DNA of 5,853 nt from Rickettsiales bacterium (GTDB taxonomy: Bacteria; Pseudomonadota; Alphaproteobacteria; Rickettsiales; Deianiraeaceae), in NCBI GenBank assembly GCA_947378695.1, contig CANCKZ010000053.1, positions 1-5,853 on the forward strand, in the 5' to 3' direction. The translations under genes were made by a program, and so were the position numbers. The notes below the pieces were generated by a model that ran no database searches, was not told the origin of the DNA, and saw only the letters and a program-made list of their open reading frames with translations. Each line of letters begins with the position of its first letter. The first letter of the stretch is position 1. This document shows positions 1 through 5,853 of the stretch, piece after piece.

Positions 1-592
1 CAACTTGACTATTCCTTCGAATGAAGCAAATGGAAAAATCGTCAATATCTGCGTTTTCAAGCTGTTTTTTGATAGCAGGAATTTTCTTTTCGTCAAGGGG
101 CGTTCCTGCGATAATTGAAATTATGCTGTATTTATTTTGATATATCGGAATATTGTGTTCAATGCCGGTGTTTCCAAGCATTTCGAAAATGTGCTTTGCA
201 ACGGCAATTTCAGGCGAAATTATGTGGTCTATTGCAATGACTGATTTGTTGTAGACATGCGGGAACCATTTGTGGTCAAGATACATTGACGATCGTATTC
301 TGGCAATTTTCATATTCACGCCAAACAATGTGGAGGCAATGTGCGATGTCAACATGTTCACTTCGTCAGATCTTGTCACACAGATAATCATGTCGGCGTA
401 AGTTGCACCTGCTAAGTCAAGAACCTCTGGCGATGATGACACACCGCATATTGTTCTAACATCAAGATTGCGTGCAATTGAGAGGTTTTCCTCGATTGAA
501 TCAACAATTGTTATGTCGTTATCAGCATTGAGCAAAAGCTGTTTTGCAACTGTTATACCAACTTTTCCTGCTCCACAAATAATTATTTTCAT
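1..592 (-). CDS. trkA: Trk potassium uptake regulator TrkA, N-terminal part (truncated by window edge)
   Basis: TrkA is the cytoplasmic, nucleotide-binding subunit that gates Trk/Ktr-type K+ transporters. My translation from the ATG at 592-590 is open for 197 codons to the window edge, so about half of the usual roughly 450 residues is missing. Visible are an N-terminal Rossmann (RCK) fold with the dinucleotide-binding GAGKVG at residues 7-12, the acidic Asp31 at the end of the second strand (IVD), the SDEVNML segment typical of TrkA, KIARIR, and IISPEIAVAKHIF. After these comes the beginning of the TrkA-C subdomain. The start lies 3 bases after the prfA stop. A weak purine stretch (GAAGAA) precedes it, but there is no good Shine-Dalgarno. 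The family call is firm. The partner membrane subunit TrkH/TrkG is not in the window, and whether the second RCK unit is intact cannot be seen. Confidence 0.93.
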   Translation of the reverse strand, partial: MKIIICGAGKVGITVAKQLLLNADNDITIVDSIEENLSIARNLDVRTICGVSSSPEVLDLAGATYADMIICVTRSDEVNMLTSHIASTLFGVNMKIARIRSSMYLDHKWFPHVYNKSVIAIDHIISPEIAVAKHIFEMLGNTGIEHNIPIYQNKYSIISIIAGTPLDEKKIPAIKKQLENADIDDFSICFIRRNSQV

Positions 593-595
593 ATA

Positions 596-1660
596 CTATT
601 CTTCAAATGAGCGTTGGAAATCTTCACGAAGCAGTTCGTCAATTATGTAATCACATCTGCCTTCTTCCATAATTTCAACGATTTTATAAAGCGTCAAATT
701 GATGCGGTGGTCGGTAATTCTTCCTTGTGGGAAGTTATATGTTCGAATGCGTTCGCTGCGATCGCCTGATCCAACTTGGCTTTTACGAGCTTCCGATGAT
801 ATTTTATCCCTTTCTTCCAAAAGGCGGTCGTAAATTCTTGCACGCAAAATTTTCATACCCTTTTCACGATTTTGAATTTGTGAGCGTCCATCTTGACAGT
901 TCACAACAATTCCCGTTGGTAAGTGGGTAATTCGAACTGCCGATTCCGTCACATTCACATGCTGCCCACCTGCACCAGACGAGCGGAAAACATCAATCTT
1001 GATATCCTTAACTTCAATGTTGACATCAACATCTTCCGCCTCTGGCATAACCGCAACCGTTACGGCACTTGTGTGAATTCGACCGGAGTTTTCCGTTTCT
1101 GGAACTCTTTGCACACGGTGAACGCCAGATTCAAACTTCATTTTCAAAAAGACATCTCTTCCGGAAAACGAGGTTATAATTTCCTTATATCCACCAATAT
1201 CGTTTGATGAAATTGAGATTGGTTCAATTTTCCAGCCTTGATTTTCGGCATATTTCAAATACATTTTGTAAAGATTCGCCACAAACAATGCCGCTTCATC
1301 GCCACCTGTTCCAGCACGAATTTCAAGGATTGCGTTCTTTTTGTCGTCCGCAGATTTTGGCATTAGAAGCATTTTCAGGCTTTCGTCAATTTGTTCAACT
1401 TCGCCTTTGATGCGTTGAATTTCGCCTTCTGCCATTTCACGCATGTCAGGGTCTGTCAACAATTCTCTTGCACCAAGTTCCTCGCTGATAAGCTCCTCCC
1501 TTTTTTTGGCAACATCAACAATTTCTTCAATTTCGGCGCGCTCTTTGGAAAGTTGAATCATTTCGTCCGGTTGAAGTTCAATGTTTGAAAGCTTTGTTTC
1601 AATTTCGGTGAATTTGTCGATAAACTTTTGCAGTTTGCCTTGCAGTTTAGTATTATTCAT
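596..1660 (-). CDS. prfA: Peptide chain release factor 1 (RF1)
   Basis: RF1 recognises UAA and UAG in the ribosomal A site and triggers hydrolysis of peptidyl-tRNA. The protein has 354 residues, close to the 360 of E. coli. Residues 1-100 form the charged, helical N-terminal domain. The codon-recognition tripeptide is Pro-Glu-Thr at 187-189 (the RF1 P-x-T class; RF2 would have SPF), within [10 protein letters not shown]...GRIHTS. The catalytic GGQ is at 231-233, in [10 protein letters not shown]. The start overlaps the stop of the upstream lipoprotein gene (ATGA, 1657-1660), suggesting translational re-initiation, and no Shine-Dalgarno is visible. The gene ends in TAG, which its own product reads. 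In many proteobacteria prfA is followed by prmC, whose product methylates the GGQ glutamine; here trkA follows after 3 bases. Genes nearby end in TGA, so TGA is a normal stop and an RF2 is expected elsewhere. Confidence 0.98.
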   Translation of the reverse strand: MNNTKLQGKLQKFIDKFTEIETKLSNIELQPDEMIQLSKERAEIEEIVDVAKKREELISEELGARELLTDPDMREMAEGEIQRIKGEVEQIDESLKMLLMPKSADDKKNAILEIRAGTGGDEAALFVANLYKMYLKYAENQGWKIEPISISSNDIGGYKEIITSFSGRDVFLKMKFESGVHRVQRVPETENSGRIHTSAVTVAVMPEAEDVDVNIEVKDIKIDVFRSSGAGGQHVNVTESAVRITHLPTGIVVNCQDGRSQIQNREKGMKILRARIYDRLLEERDKISSEARKSQVGSGDRSERIRTYNFPQGRITDHRINLTLYKIVEIMEEGRCDYIIDELLREDFQRSFEE

Positions 1661-2904
1661 TTCAGTTTATAAATGTTGTTTTTGTTTGTGTAGTAAAATG
1701 TCTCGTTGTGGATAAACGAATGTTTTATATTTCCAAGGTTAATTTTGGTGAAATTTTGCGTTGTGCCATCTTCAAAATCAAGAACCTCAATGCCGTTTTG
1801 CGTGCCAACTATAATATTAAATGCGTTGTTATTGCGTGCAATGTTGATAAACTCCACCACTTTTGGGCTAGATTTCAACGCAGTAATCCATTTTGCTTCG
1901 CCGGTTTGAATATTCATGCAGACCAATTTTTGCGTTTTTGTTTCGAAAAACACCGTGTAATTTGCTGAAATCATTGCGTTTTCTATGTTCAACTTTTTAT
2001 TCCAAAGGGCGGTGCCTTGCATAATATTAAAAGCATAAACGCCATTGAGGTGAGATATCAAAACGCTTTCGTTTGAGGCATAAATCGCCTTCACAAGGTT
2101 GATATCAAACATGGAGGCGGTGTCCTCGTTTGCAAAAGACGACTGTCCAATCACGGCTTGTTTTGCAATGTTGAAAATTATGAACTCTGAATTTCCGGTT
2201 GCAAAAACAATGTTTCCGTTTGCAATTATTGGTTTATAGGTATTGTGCAGGGTGATATCCTGCGGGGCAATAATTTGTGCCATTTGCACTTGCTTTTTCA
2301 CAACATTCAGCACGGCAATTATTCCCTCCGCCGTCATTGCATAACAGTTTTCTTCTTGGCAAACGAACCTTGAACTTAGGGTAAAAACCTGTTTTTCAGG
2401 CTTGGGGTTCAACCTCTCACGCAAGGTTTTTGGTTTTTGTTCACGTTGAAATTCTTCGTTGGAAAGTCCAACTCTGCCAGACCAAGCAAGTTCAAGATTG
2501 CCCGATTTGTTGCCCGATTTAAGAACCTCAAATGTGCCTTTTGCATTGAAAATTAGCACGAAATCCTTTTGAATTTCAAGCATTGGGTTTGTAATTTTAT
2601 GCGATTTGGAAATTTTATTTTCAGGATTTTCCAATGAAAGTGCGGTAATTTTGCTGTTTGAGGCAGTGAAGATTGCATCGCCGAAATGCTGTGCATCGTG
2701 CGTGGATTTTTCAATTTTGGCAACAATTTTTGTGCCACTTGTTATTGTTGCTACTTGCGTTGCTTCGTCAATTTGAAATGGAATATCTTTGAGGCGAAAA
2801 TCGATTGTAATTTCGTCACTCGGAAGGATATCGAGTGCTTTTGATGTGTCGTATTTTGAACGACACCCAGCAAAAATTAAAAGCAACGCAAGTAGTATTT
2901 TCAT
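1657..2904 (-). CDS. Putative lipoprotein with PQQ-like beta-propeller repeats (BamB-like)
   Basis: The 415-residue product begins with a short signal peptide ([14 protein letters not shown]) whose Cys14 fits a lipobox (I-F-A-G-C), so an exported, lipid-anchored protein is likely. The rest reads as beta-propeller: blades with the PQQ-like pattern of strand, turn containing Gly, then Trp or hydrophobic can be seen at about 288-305 ([18 protein letters not shown]) and 326-343 ([18 protein letters not shown]). Weaker copies are at about 194-211, 240-257 and 371-388, and a last strand (NNIYKLK) could close the ring. A Lys/Pro-rich charged insert lies at about 153-171, and Cys182/Cys187 could form a disulfide. 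Size and architecture resemble BamB, the outer-membrane assembly lipoprotein, but sequence support by eye is weak and BamB often sits beside der. The start ATG overlaps the dapA TGA (ATGA), and the stop overlaps the prfA ATG the same way. Function is inferred from the fold only. Confidence 0.7.
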   Translation of the reverse strand: MKILLALLLIFAGCRSKYDTSKALDILPSDEITIDFRLKDIPFQIDEATQVATITSGTKIVAKIEKSTHDAQHFGDAIFTASNSKITALSLENPENKISKSHKITNPMLEIQKDFVLIFNAKGTFEVLKSGNKSGNLELAWSGRVGLSNEEFQREQKPKTLRERLNPKPEKQVFTLSSRFVCQEENCYAMTAEGIIAVLNVVKKQVQMAQIIAPQDITLHNTYKPIIANGNIVFATGNSEFIIFNIAKQAVIGQSSFANEDTASMFDINLVKAIYASNESVLISHLNGVYAFNIMQGTALWNKKLNIENAMISANYTVFFETKTQKLVCMNIQTGEAKWITALKSSPKVVEFINIARNNNAFNIIVGTQNGIEVLDFEDGTTQNFTKINLGNIKHSFIHNETFYYTNKNNIYKLK

Positions 2905-3803
2905 TTTACAAGCCCAAGGTTTGCAAGTTCTGCGTCAATTTCTTTCATAAGACTTGCACTCGGTTCGCACATTGGAAGGCGATATTCCAATTCGCAAAAG
3001 CCCATTTTGTGCATAACATATTTCGCAGGAATTGGATTTGATTCAACGAAAATTAAGCGAATTAAGTTGAAATATGGCATGTATTTTGTCATGCAGTCTT
3101 TCAAGTTTCCTTTGCCGGCAAGTTCTACAATTTCCTTAAATTCACGAGGGATTATATTGCTCACAACTGAAACAACGCCGTTTCCACCTGAAAGAATGAA
3201 GTGTGGAGTGGTTTGGTCGTCTCCTGTAAAAAATTTAAATGGCGATTCAAAGTTATGAAAAGCGAATTGCTGGTCGGAAAATCTTGCAAAAGAGCCAGTA
3301 GCATCTTTTATTGCAACAATGTTTTTACATGCGGAAGCAATTCTTAACAAAGTGTGCGGTTGAACATCAGCGATTGTTCTGCCCGGAACGTTGTATAAAA
3401 TGATTGGAGTTTTTGAGTTTTTGGATATAGCCTCAAAGTGGCGGAAAATGCCTTCTTGCGTTGGTTTTGAATACGCAGGTGGTGTTACAAGGAAGAAATC
3501 CGGTTGAATTTGTAGCGAGTTTTGCTTGTGCAGAACATCAGCGGTTGAACCCTGACTAATTCCAATTGTAATTTGCAATTTCCCCTTCCATTTTTCAAGA
3601 ATACGGTGTGAAGATTCAACAAATTCTTCGTGTGTAACAGCGGGAGCCTCCCCAGTTGTGCCGTGCAGAACTATACCATCAACGCCGTTTTCGTGCTGGA
3701 ATGATATTAGTTTATCAAGGTTTGTGTAATCAATTTTGCCATCTTTGAAAGGCATGACTAGTGCTGTGTGAAGCTGTGCCGTGTGAAGTTCAGATTTGTT
3801 CAT
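2901..3803 (-). CDS. dapA: 4-hydroxy-tetrahydrodipicolinate synthase
   Basis: DapA condenses pyruvate with aspartate semialdehyde, the first committed step towards diaminopimelate (peptidoglycan) and lysine. The 300 residues form a TIM barrel with the family's active-site set: GTTGE at 48-52 (Thr49/Thr50), Tyr111 in the YSKPTQEG segment, Tyr137 and Arg142 in ILYNVPGR, the Schiff-base Lys166 in VAIKDATG, and GGNGVVSV at 206-213. Tyr137, Arg142 and Lys166 correspond to E. coli Tyr133, Arg138 and Lys161. The combination of all these residues favours true DapA over other members of the N-acetylneuraminate lyase superfamily. The N-terminus is a little longer than usual and carries a duplicated LHTA peptide (residues 6-15). 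The normal VTPF of the first strand reads VMPF. The start is 5 bases after the cdsA stop, preceded only by a run of A with no Shine-Dalgarno. The TGA stop overlaps the next start. Confidence 0.95.
   Translation of the reverse strand: MNKSELHTAQLHTALVMPFKDGKIDYTNLDKLISFQHENGVDGIVLHGTTGEAPAVTHEEFVESSHRILEKWKGKLQITIGISQGSTADVLHKQNSLQIQPDFFLVTPPAYSKPTQEGIFRHFEAISKNSKTPIILYNVPGRTIADVQPHTLLRIASACKNIVAIKDATGSFARFSDQQFAFHNFESPFKFFTGDDQTTPHFILSGGNGVVSVVSNIIPREFKEIVELAGKGNLKDCMTKYMPYFNLIRLIFVESNPIPAKYVMHKMGFCELEYRLPMCEPSASLMKEIDAELANLGLVK
3759..3788 (-). repeat. Imperfect 15-bp tandem duplication in the dapA 5' end
   Basis: Two adjacent 15-base units on the minus strand, CTTCACACGGCACAG (3788-3774) and CTTCACACAGCACTA (3773-3759), match at 12 of 15 positions. 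They encode Leu-His-Thr-Ala-Gln and Leu-His-Thr-Ala-Leu, residues 6-15 of DapA. The second unit aligns with the normal first barrel strand of DapA (E. coli-like xAIVTP), so the first copy looks like an in-frame addition that lengthens the N-terminus. The repeat is seen directly; its origin by slippage is inference. Confidence 0.6.
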
Positions 3804-3808
3804 TTTTT

Positions 3809-4492
3809 TTAAAATAGTGTAATGTTTAGTATTTTAAAGAGGAGTTCTATCGCAAAGAATGCAGGCAAAACAAGGATATAGCCATCGAAACGGTCAAGGA
3901 CTCCCCCATGACCCGGAATAAGATTGCTAGAATCCTTCACGCCGTGCTTTCTTTTGAAGTGAGATTCCAAAATATCCCCAGTTTGGGAGAGAATCGTCAG
4001 AACGCAGACTATCCAGAAATAAAGGGTTATTTGCACTTTGCAATTGAGGAGGTAGTATAGCGGAAACGAAAGGGCAATTGTGAAAATAATGCCACCAAGG
4101 AAGCCCTCGATTGTTTTTCCGGGGGAAATTGTTGGGCAAAGTTTATGTTTTCCAACGGCTTTTCCTGTGAAGTAGGCGGTTGTATCAAAGCAGGCAATTA
4201 CGAACGATATAAACACAACTTTATTCAACCCAAAATCGGATTCCCTCGTAACATAAAACCCAACAAATTCCAGCATTATGAAAAGAAGGGTTAGGCGTTT
4301 TGGATTTTTGATAATCGTTACATATTCCGAAACAACCAATACGCACAAGCAAAGAAGCATCATAACAAAAGATCTTCCGCCGAAAAATATTGGAAGACCA
4401 ATGACGGCTATCATCAAAATTCCAAACACAACCCTTTTGTTAAGTTCGCTGGTTTTTTTTGTGTAGTTTATAATTTGCGATAACATTCCCAT
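3809..4492 (-). CDS. cdsA: Phosphatidate cytidylyltransferase (CDP-diacylglycerol synthase), short form
   Basis: CdsA makes CDP-diacylglycerol from phosphatidic acid and CTP in the inner membrane, the branch point for bacterial phospholipids. The 227-residue protein is hydrophobic, with roughly seven membrane segments (about 19-35, 40-56, 66-82, 91-107, 130-148, 154-170 and 204-222). The family signature S-x-x-K-R-x4-K-D...PGHGG-x-x-D-R-x-D is complete at residues 177-203. The upstream conserved block D-x-x-A-Y-x-x-G-K (103-111) and SPGKTIEG (123-130) are also intact. It is shorter than the 285-residue E. coli enzyme, mostly at the N-terminus, which lacks some membrane segments; short CdsA forms are recalled from rickettsiae. 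The start at 4492 lies 3 bases after the glyA stop. A second in-frame ATG two codons later is possible, and neither has a clear Shine-Dalgarno. cdsA usually follows uppS and precedes dxr, so its place after glyA is unusual. Confidence 0.95.
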   Translation of the reverse strand: MGMLSQIINYTKKTSELNKRVVFGILMIAVIGLPIFFGGRSFVMMLLCLCVLVVSEYVTIIKNPKRLTLLFIMLEFVGFYVTRESDFGLNKVVFISFVIACFDTTAYFTGKAVGKHKLCPTISPGKTIEGFLGGIIFTIALSFPLYYLLNCKVQITLYFWIVCVLTILSQTGDILESHFKRKHGVKDSSNLIPGHGGVLDRFDGYILVLPAFFAIELLFKILNITLF

Positions 4493-4495
4493 TGT

Positions 4496-5767
4496 TTAGT
4501 TATAAATTGGAAATTTTTTGCACAAGTCTTTCACTTCCAAAGCAATGCGAGTGATATTTTCATCGCTGCCGTCTTTAAGGATATCAGCAACCCAGTTGCC
4601 AATTTGCACAAATTCTTTTTCAGCAAAACCACGAGTCGTTCCACACGCAGAACCAAGACGAATGCCCGATGTTACAAATGGGGAATTAGGGTCACTTGGT
4701 ATGGCGTTTTTGTTGCAAATTAAATGTGCTTTTTCAAGAAGTTTTTCAGCTGCCTTTCCTGTTACGCCATATGGAGTGAGGTCGACTACTAAAAGGTGGC
4801 AATCCGTTCCACCTGTAACAATGTTCAAGCCACGGTCAACCAATGTTTTTGCAAGGGTTTTTGCGTTTGAAACAACATTTTTTGCATAATCTTGAAATGA
4901 TGGTTCAAGAGCTTCACCAAAAGCCACCGCCTTTGCTGCAATTATGTGCATTAGAGGTCCCCCAATTGAACCCGGGAAAACCGCAGAATTAATTTGTTTT
5001 GTAAAATGTTCGTCGTTCCAAAGAATTATTCCGCCGCGAGGTCCCCTTAAAGTTTTGTGAGTTGTTGATGTTACAACATGAGCATATTCCATTGGGTTTG
5101 GATATTGCCCGCCTGCAACAAGCCCGGCAACATGTGCCATATCAACCATAAGTATGCAACCACCGTTTAGTTCTGATACCTTATCCGCAATTTCACGGAA
5201 GCGTTTCCAATCCAAAATGCGTGAATATGAAGATGTGCCTGCAACTATCATTTTTGGTTTAACTTCCAAAGCTTGTTTTTCAAGAGCATCGTAGTCTATC
5301 AATCCGTGTTCGTTTGTGCGGTAATCAATTGAGTTGAAATATTGACCGGACTGCGTCATTTTCGCACCGTGGGTGAGGTGTCCGCCGCAATCAAGGGCAA
5401 GTCCCATAATGGTATCGCCAGCTTTTAGAAATGCAAAATAAACGCATTGATTCGCCGTTGCACCGGAATGCGGCTGAACATTTGCGAAGTTTGCTCCAAA
5501 AAGTTGTTTTAAGCGTTTAATTGCAAGAATTTCCACCGTATCAGCATTTTCACAGCCACCGTAATACCTTTTCCCTGCATATCCTTCCGCATATTTATTC
5601 GTTAAAACACTTCCTTGTGCTTGCATTACCGCCTTGGAAACAATGTTTTCCGAAGCAATAAGTTCAATGCCGTATTCTTGTCGAACCTTTTCGGATTCTA
5701 TTGCGTTGAAAACTTGAATGTCTATTTCGTTAAGAAGTGCGTTTCTTTTAATTTGACCTTGCTGCAT
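4496..5767 (-). CDS. glyA: Serine hydroxymethyltransferase
   Basis: GlyA is the PLP enzyme that interconverts serine plus tetrahydrofolate with glycine plus 5,10-methylene-tetrahydrofolate, the main source of one-carbon units. The product has 423 residues against 417 in E. coli. Clear motifs are IELIASEN (34-41), [15 protein letters not shown] (57-71; general-base Glu61), HSGATAN (100-106), DMAHVAG (209-215; Asp209 contacts the PLP ring), and [14 protein letters not shown] (233-246) with the Schiff-base Lys238. TSGIR at 366-370 holds the substrate-carboxylate Arg370. Two deviations stand out: the FPGxQGGPLMH loop reads [11 protein letters not shown], with Ile268 in place of Gln, and about five extra residues (around 198-203) precede the Asp209 strand. 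The GTPA that commonly follows the substrate Arg reads GSAC. This is the first gene of the probable operon. The ATG at 5767 is the only plausible start, since the conserved IELIASEN lies before the next Met; no strong Shine-Dalgarno precedes it. Confidence 0.98.
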   Translation of the reverse strand: MQQGQIKRNALLNEIDIQVFNAIESEKVRQEYGIELIASENIVSKAVMQAQGSVLTNKYAEGYAGKRYYGGCENADTVEILAIKRLKQLFGANFANVQPHSGATANQCVYFAFLKAGDTIMGLALDCGGHLTHGAKMTQSGQYFNSIDYRTNEHGLIDYDALEKQALEVKPKMIVAGTSSYSRILDWKRFREIADKVSELNGGCILMVDMAHVAGLVAGGQYPNPMEYAHVVTSTTHKTLRGPRGGIILWNDEHFTKQINSAVFPGSIGGPLMHIIAAKAVAFGEALEPSFQDYAKNVVSNAKTLAKTLVDRGLNIVTGGTDCHLLVVDLTPYGVTGKAAEKLLEKAHLICNKNAIPSDPNSPFVTSGIRLGSACGTTRGFAEKEFVQIGNWVADILKDGSDENITRIALEVKDLCKKFPIYN

Positions 5768-5768
5768 A

Positions 5769-5793
5769 GAACTTTGAAAAGTTATGAAAGTTC
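5769..5793 (-). repeat. Three AACTTT half-sites forming overlapping inverted repeats before glyA
   Basis: Directly in front of the glyA ATG, the minus strand holds GAACTTT (5793-5787), AACTTT (5783-5778) and the inverted copy AAAGTTC (5775-5769). The outer pair is a perfect 7-bp inverted repeat with an 11-base loop. The inner pair is a 6-bp inverted repeat separated by 2 bases. In DNA this could be a dimeric operator. In RNA only the outer pair has a loop large enough for a normal hairpin, and it would end one base from the start codon. No known regulator site is recognised. In an AT-rich region short repeats of this kind can arise by chance. Confidence 0.4.
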
Positions 5794-5819
5794 AAAATGC
5801 GGGAAAATATAAATGTCAA
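5791..5819 (-). promoter_or_regulatory. Possible promoter of the glyA operon
   Basis: A perfect -35 hexamer TTGACA lies on the minus strand at 5819-5814. Seventeen bases downstream is TTTGAA (5796-5791), which matches the -10 consensus at only 3 of 6 positions. A better -10-like TATATT (5811-5806) exists, but its nearest -35-like element (TTGAAA, 5838-5833) is 21 bases away, longer than normal. A promoter is expected here because glyA heads a gap-free gene series. The exact elements and the transcript start are not secure. Confidence 0.3.
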
Positions 5820-5853
5820 ATAAATTTCATTATTTCAAGTCAATGATAATTTC

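Noticed and set aside
2901..3803. Alternative identity of dapA as N-acetylneuraminate lyase or another aldolase of the superfamily
   Set aside because: The combined Thr-Thr, Tyr111, Tyr137, Arg142 and Lys166 pattern with FxGDD and GGNGVVSV fits DapA best.
3801..3811. A8 run at the cdsA/dapA junction and another A8 run in cdsA codons 11-14 (4453-4460) as phase-variable tracts
   Set aside because: Eight-base runs are expected in AT-rich DNA, both genes are core functions, and both frames are intact.
4518..4889. 123-codon open frame on the plus strand inside glyA
   Set aside because: It is antisense to the conserved C-terminal half of SHMT, has no family-like motif, and is explained by codon composition. 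The other plus-strand open frames across prfA, the lipoprotein gene, dapA and cdsA were dismissed for the same reason.
5830..5853. Possible tail of an upstream minus-strand gene (reads EIIIDLK then TAA)
   Set aside because: Only seven codons are visible. The residues look protein-like, but a frame this short cannot be told from chance; sequence to the right of the window would decide.
5813..5853. Possible start of a divergent plus-strand gene (ATG at 5813, reads MSNKFHYFKSMII, open to the edge)
   Set aside because: Thirteen codons without a recognisable motif. A GGGA lies about a dozen bases upstream, but this competes with the minus-strand reading and neither can be supported.
5768..5853. 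Riboswitch (glycine, THF or SAM type) in front of glyA
   Set aside because: Only 86 bases are present, they are very AT-rich, and no conserved riboswitch core or stacked helices are seen beyond one 7-bp inverted repeat.
1..5853. Recoded stop codons, mobile elements, tRNA genes, CRISPR arrays or a defence system
   Set aside because: All six reading frames are intact with standard stops (TAA, TAA, TGA, TGA, TAG). There is no room between genes for RNA genes or arrays, and no transposase, integrase or repeat array is visible.

Overview
The window is a tightly packed, single-strand (minus) cluster of housekeeping genes from an AT-rich bacterium. Read 5' to 3' on the minus strand, the order is glyA, cdsA, dapA, a lipoprotein with a PQQ-like beta-propeller, prfA, and the N-terminal part of trkA, which runs off the left edge. 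Protein style suggests an alphaproteobacterium: TrkA and RF1 have proteobacterial-looking motifs, SHMT has a Ser-Tyr-Ser-Arg motif, and CdsA is a short form like that recalled for rickettsiae. AT-richness and compactness hint at a host-associated or streamlined lineage. This placement is by eye, and the family or order is not resolved.

Layout: bases 5768-5853 are the only real non-coding stretch. They hold a possible promoter and a small set of repeated AACTTT half-sites directly in front of glyA. From glyA onward the junctions are +3 (glyA/cdsA), +5 (cdsA/dapA), a 4-base ATGA overlap (dapA/lipoprotein), a 4-base ATGA overlap (lipoprotein/prfA), and +3 (prfA/trkA). No terminator or convincing internal promoter is visible, so all six genes are probably one transcript. 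No start codon has a clear Shine-Dalgarno sequence in front of it, so translational coupling, or a lineage with little use of SD sequences, is likely.

The genes serve different core functions: one-carbon metabolism (GlyA), phospholipid synthesis (CdsA), lysine and diaminopimelate synthesis (DapA), a probable envelope lipoprotein that could be a divergent BamB, translation termination (RF1), and regulation of potassium uptake (TrkA). Envelope building is a loose common theme: CdsA supplies membrane lipid, DapA supplies the peptidoglycan precursor, and the lipoprotein may act in outer-membrane assembly. The gene order is unusual, because cdsA is away from uppS/dxr and prfA is not followed by prmC.

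No mobile element, CRISPR array, RNA gene or evidently new biological system is seen. The points worth a second look are local: substitutions and an insertion in SHMT, a duplicated peptide at the DapA N-terminus, the unassigned lipoprotein, the glyA leader repeats, and the lack of SD sites.
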